Made by a program: the position numbers and the translations under genes. A stretch of 64,000 bases of DNA from Citrus sinensis (Eukaryota > Streptophyta > Magnoliopsida > Sapindales > Rutaceae): positions 11,469,001-11,533,000 of the forward strand of contig NC_068562.1 in the NCBI RefSeq assembly GCF_022201045.2, given 5' to 3'. How positions within the stretch are numbered: position 1 is the stretch's first letter; each line of letters starts with the position of its first letter. Shown in pieces: positions 61,430-64,000 of the stretch. The notes under the pieces are model-generated. The model worked only from the letters and a program-made list of their open reading frames with translations, made no database searches and was not told where the DNA came from.

Positions 61430-62375
61430 GAAAGCTTACTCACATAGTCACATAGCTTTCATCCCTTTGGGAATGATGTTGATACTTGCCTTTCTTATTA
61501 ATAAAATTTCATTTTATAAACAAAAGATTATAGCACTGCTTTAGAATAAGGATTTTAATTTTTAAAAAAAGCAAAAACCATTCATGAAATTAATGTAAAT
61601 AAAATATCAGTTGGAAAATGATAAAGGATATAAACTATTCTAGATGCATCTTGTACTATTTAATGTATAATAGAAGTTACAAGTCCCATAAAGAGCCAAC
61701 GGATGATAGGAACAATTTAGTTTTGTTGAGATATCATCATGATTAACTTACTTAAGCTTTCATGATGCTGTATGTACTAATTAGAGTTGTGCAAACATGT
61801 AGAGGATGTTAGCTTGTACCTATTAGTGTAATTGAATGCCAACTGGCATCTTGCAATTGGTCAAGTTAGTCTATATTAGTTATAGCTATAAAACGAGTAC
61901 AAATAGTGTTGTACTTGCTCAACTTAATACATCTTGAATTCATTCAATAAATTTCTTGGTTAGTCTAGATTGTTCTTGTTCATTTTCTCACAATCCAAAC
62001 AGCCTTAGCAAATTATAATAAGTTTATATCTCTTGTTTTAGGCAATGAAGTCCTTCAATGGTAAACGCACAATAGAATTTTACCACTTAGGTCTCTTTTT
62101 TTTTTCAATCACTTAATTTTTTTATTGTTTTAATTTTAATGTTCAAACTTTATTTATTAAATGATAAATGTAAATTTTCAATATACAAAAATTTGCCCTT
62201 TTTAAAAAATAATTTTACATTAGACCAATGACGTAAGTATATTATAGTACAAAAATAATTTAAAAATTGCCTTTAATGGTAAAAATGAGGAATATTAGCA
62301 ACTTAAGCATCACTCTCAAAAAATTGATCCTTAAACTAGCCCATATAAGGTTCTTTAGGTAGTTAAGATTTGTGG
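61430..62375. other. Intergenic, nothing recognised
   Basis: No coding text. AT-rich. Confidence 0.35.
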
Positions 62376-64000
62376 TGTTAAATACGGTAATATAGTAAGT
62401 AAAATTTGTGGTGTCGAGTATATTTGTTACGTTTAATGTGTGGTTATAATTTGTGTGGTAGTTAGATTATACGATTGTAATTAAATTGTAAAAAGTATAA
62501 ATACATATTTTCTTAGTTGATATCTCTTTTCTTAGTTGGTTTAAGCAACAAGAAGTAGTAAAACTTCTTAGTTCTAAAAGAGCTGTAATTAAGGAGTTGT
62601 AATGAGTTCTATTGAGTTCATTAAAAAAAAAGAAGTGTTTTTGAGTGTTTAATCATTCAAATTCTCCAACAAAGTGGTGTAAGAGTTAGTAATTGGTTCT
62701 CCACATAGTAGTATAACATATTAAATCGAACATCTCGATGAGAGGAACACGATGCCGTAAGGATAAACTTGATCGGAGTTCGAAGTGCCCACACTTGCCA
62801 CTAGAAGTTTCTGCCCTGACACTAAGTCGACTCACCGAGTTGAACCAAAATGAACTAAGGTGAACTACATTGAATTGAGTCGATCCGAGATAAATTGAGT
62901 TAGAGCCGACTCAAGTGAACTGATCTGAACCAATCTTTTGACTGTTGACCCTTAGCCATTCACCATCGACTGTCAGCGCTGATTATCGACCTGTTGACTG
63001 AAGTTTAAAATTTTAGTCAAAGTCTGTCCATAGGTTTTTTGATGTTTTGGATCCATCCATGCAATCAGAATTTTTAAACTTTGACTTTATAAAGAGTTAT
63101 TGCAAGTAGTGGCATGGCATCATTTTAAATTCCATTACTAAAGGGAAGCAACTTCAACAATTGAAGACTAAAATGAAGACCCTCTTTAGAGCTCATAATG
63201 TTCGGGAAGTCATTGAAAAAGACTAGTACGAGCTAGAAGATAAGGCTTCTTTGACTCAATAACTAAAAAATAATTTAAAAGGATTCAAGAAAGAGAGATA
63301 AGGTTTGGATGATAATTGATTTGAGAAGATTTTGAGTGCAGCTTCAGCCCAGAAAGCATGTGAGAAGCTCTGAACGTCTTATAAACAAGAAGAGAAAGTG
63401 AAAAAGGTGTGTCTCTAAACTATAAGAGGTAAGTTGGAATCGTTGCACGAGAAAGAAGCCGAGTCCATTTCCGATTACTTTTCAAGAGTTCTGGCTGTTT
63501 CAAATCAACTAAAAAAGAAACTACGAAAAGATAGAAGATGTAAGAATTATACAAAAGATATTTCGCTCATTCACCGAAAGATTCGAGCACATAATTGTGA
63601 CAATTGAAATGTTAAAAGACTTAGAGGCCATGAAATTGGAGTTCCCTGCAAGCCTATGAAGAAAAGCATAAGAAAAAGCAATGAATAAGCAGCTCCTTAA
63701 AAATGTTGAATCAATTAGTAAAAGTACAAGTGAAGGGTAAAGATAACATTCTTTTTCGTGGAAAAGATGGCATATGTTTGTAGTCTAATCAGTCTATGAT
63801 CCCTTGATAAAAGTAGTTATTTATTTCTCTTCATAGATGATTTTTCACGTACTTTTTGAAACAAAAGTCAAAACTTTTTTAAGCTTTTAAGAAATTCAAA
63901 AGTGCAGTAGAGAAAGAAAGTGGACTTTAACTTAAAGCCACAGGATCTAATTAATGAGGAGAAATTTACTTCCAAAGAATTCCAAGAGTTTTTAAAAGCA
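62376..64000 (+). mobile_element. Decayed Copia element, 5' part, running off the right edge
   Basis: Probable 5' LTR 62376-62671 (TGTTAAATACGG ... TTCTCCAACA) with TATAAATACA at 62496, followed three bases later by TGGTGTAAGAGTTA, a degraded tRNA-Met primer site. Gag text at about 63060-63710 ([37 protein letters not shown]), many stops. From about 63800 integrase text (LFIDDFSRTF; EKFTSKEFQEFLKA) follows, so the gag end, protease and GAG-pre-integrase are deleted. The element is non-functional. Confidence 0.8.

Overview
The window is nuclear DNA from a dicot plant. It is AT-rich, its genes have GT-AG introns, and it holds plant-specific families: GH28 polygalacturonase, CC-type NBS-LRR, CCoAOMT-like methyltransferase, ATS3/PLAT-type protein, SPX protein and the TPLATE-complex subunit LOLITA. 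The transposon load and gene types fit a woody eudicot such as Citrus, but that species guess is inference only.

Layout. 0-4.3 kb: first exon of a polygalacturonase (PG1, minus strand, running off the left edge), its upstream region and two small inverted-repeat elements. 4.3-20.3 kb: one decayed NBS-LRR pseudogene on the minus strand, cut into four fragments by three separate retroelement insertions: a 1.5-kb solo LTR, a 0.9-kb solo LTR that itself holds a full-length LINE, and a Copia element. Target-site duplications support all of them, and a 179-bp unit in the LRR part is present four times in tandem. 20.7-24.4 kb: a complete nine-exon polygalacturonase (PG2, 401 aa) whose upstream region matches that of PG1. 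25.4-31.0 kb: a truncated Copia, a gag scrap, a Mutator-like MITE, a tandem duplication and a foldback element. 31.1-35.7 kb: two tandem, intact CCoAOMT-like genes (248 aa each). 36-43.4 kb: transposon-rich DNA with a hAT element carrying a nested Mutator-like MITE, another Mutator-like MITE and a Harbinger-like element. 44.0-45.1 kb: ATS3-like secreted protein. 46.6-47.9 kb: short SPX protein with three PHR1-type (P1BS) sites upstream. 50.5-53.2 kb: LOLITA. 53.5-56.0 kb: a 78-bp minisatellite and a 2-kb inverted pair sharing a conserved short reading frame. 58.1-59.1 kb: a second hAT copy. 59.1-61.4 kb: a GC-richer segment flanked by 120-bp direct repeats, with a 34-bp minisatellite and two ABRE sites. 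62.4-64.0 kb: 5' part of a decayed Copia.

How it fits together. The six intact or apparently intact genes (PG2, two CCoAOMT-like, ATS3-like, SPX, LOLITA) are ordinary plant genes and share no obvious pathway. The interest lies in what happened around them: tandem duplication (PG and CCoAOMT pairs, with possible further PG upstream relics at 28.6 and 40.5 kb), death of a resistance gene by repeated nested insertion, and several DNA-transposon families whose boundaries can be read to the base. One hAT copy even preserves the empty site of a MITE inserted in the other. All exon models were built by hand from splice signals and protein-family resemblance; no database search was run.
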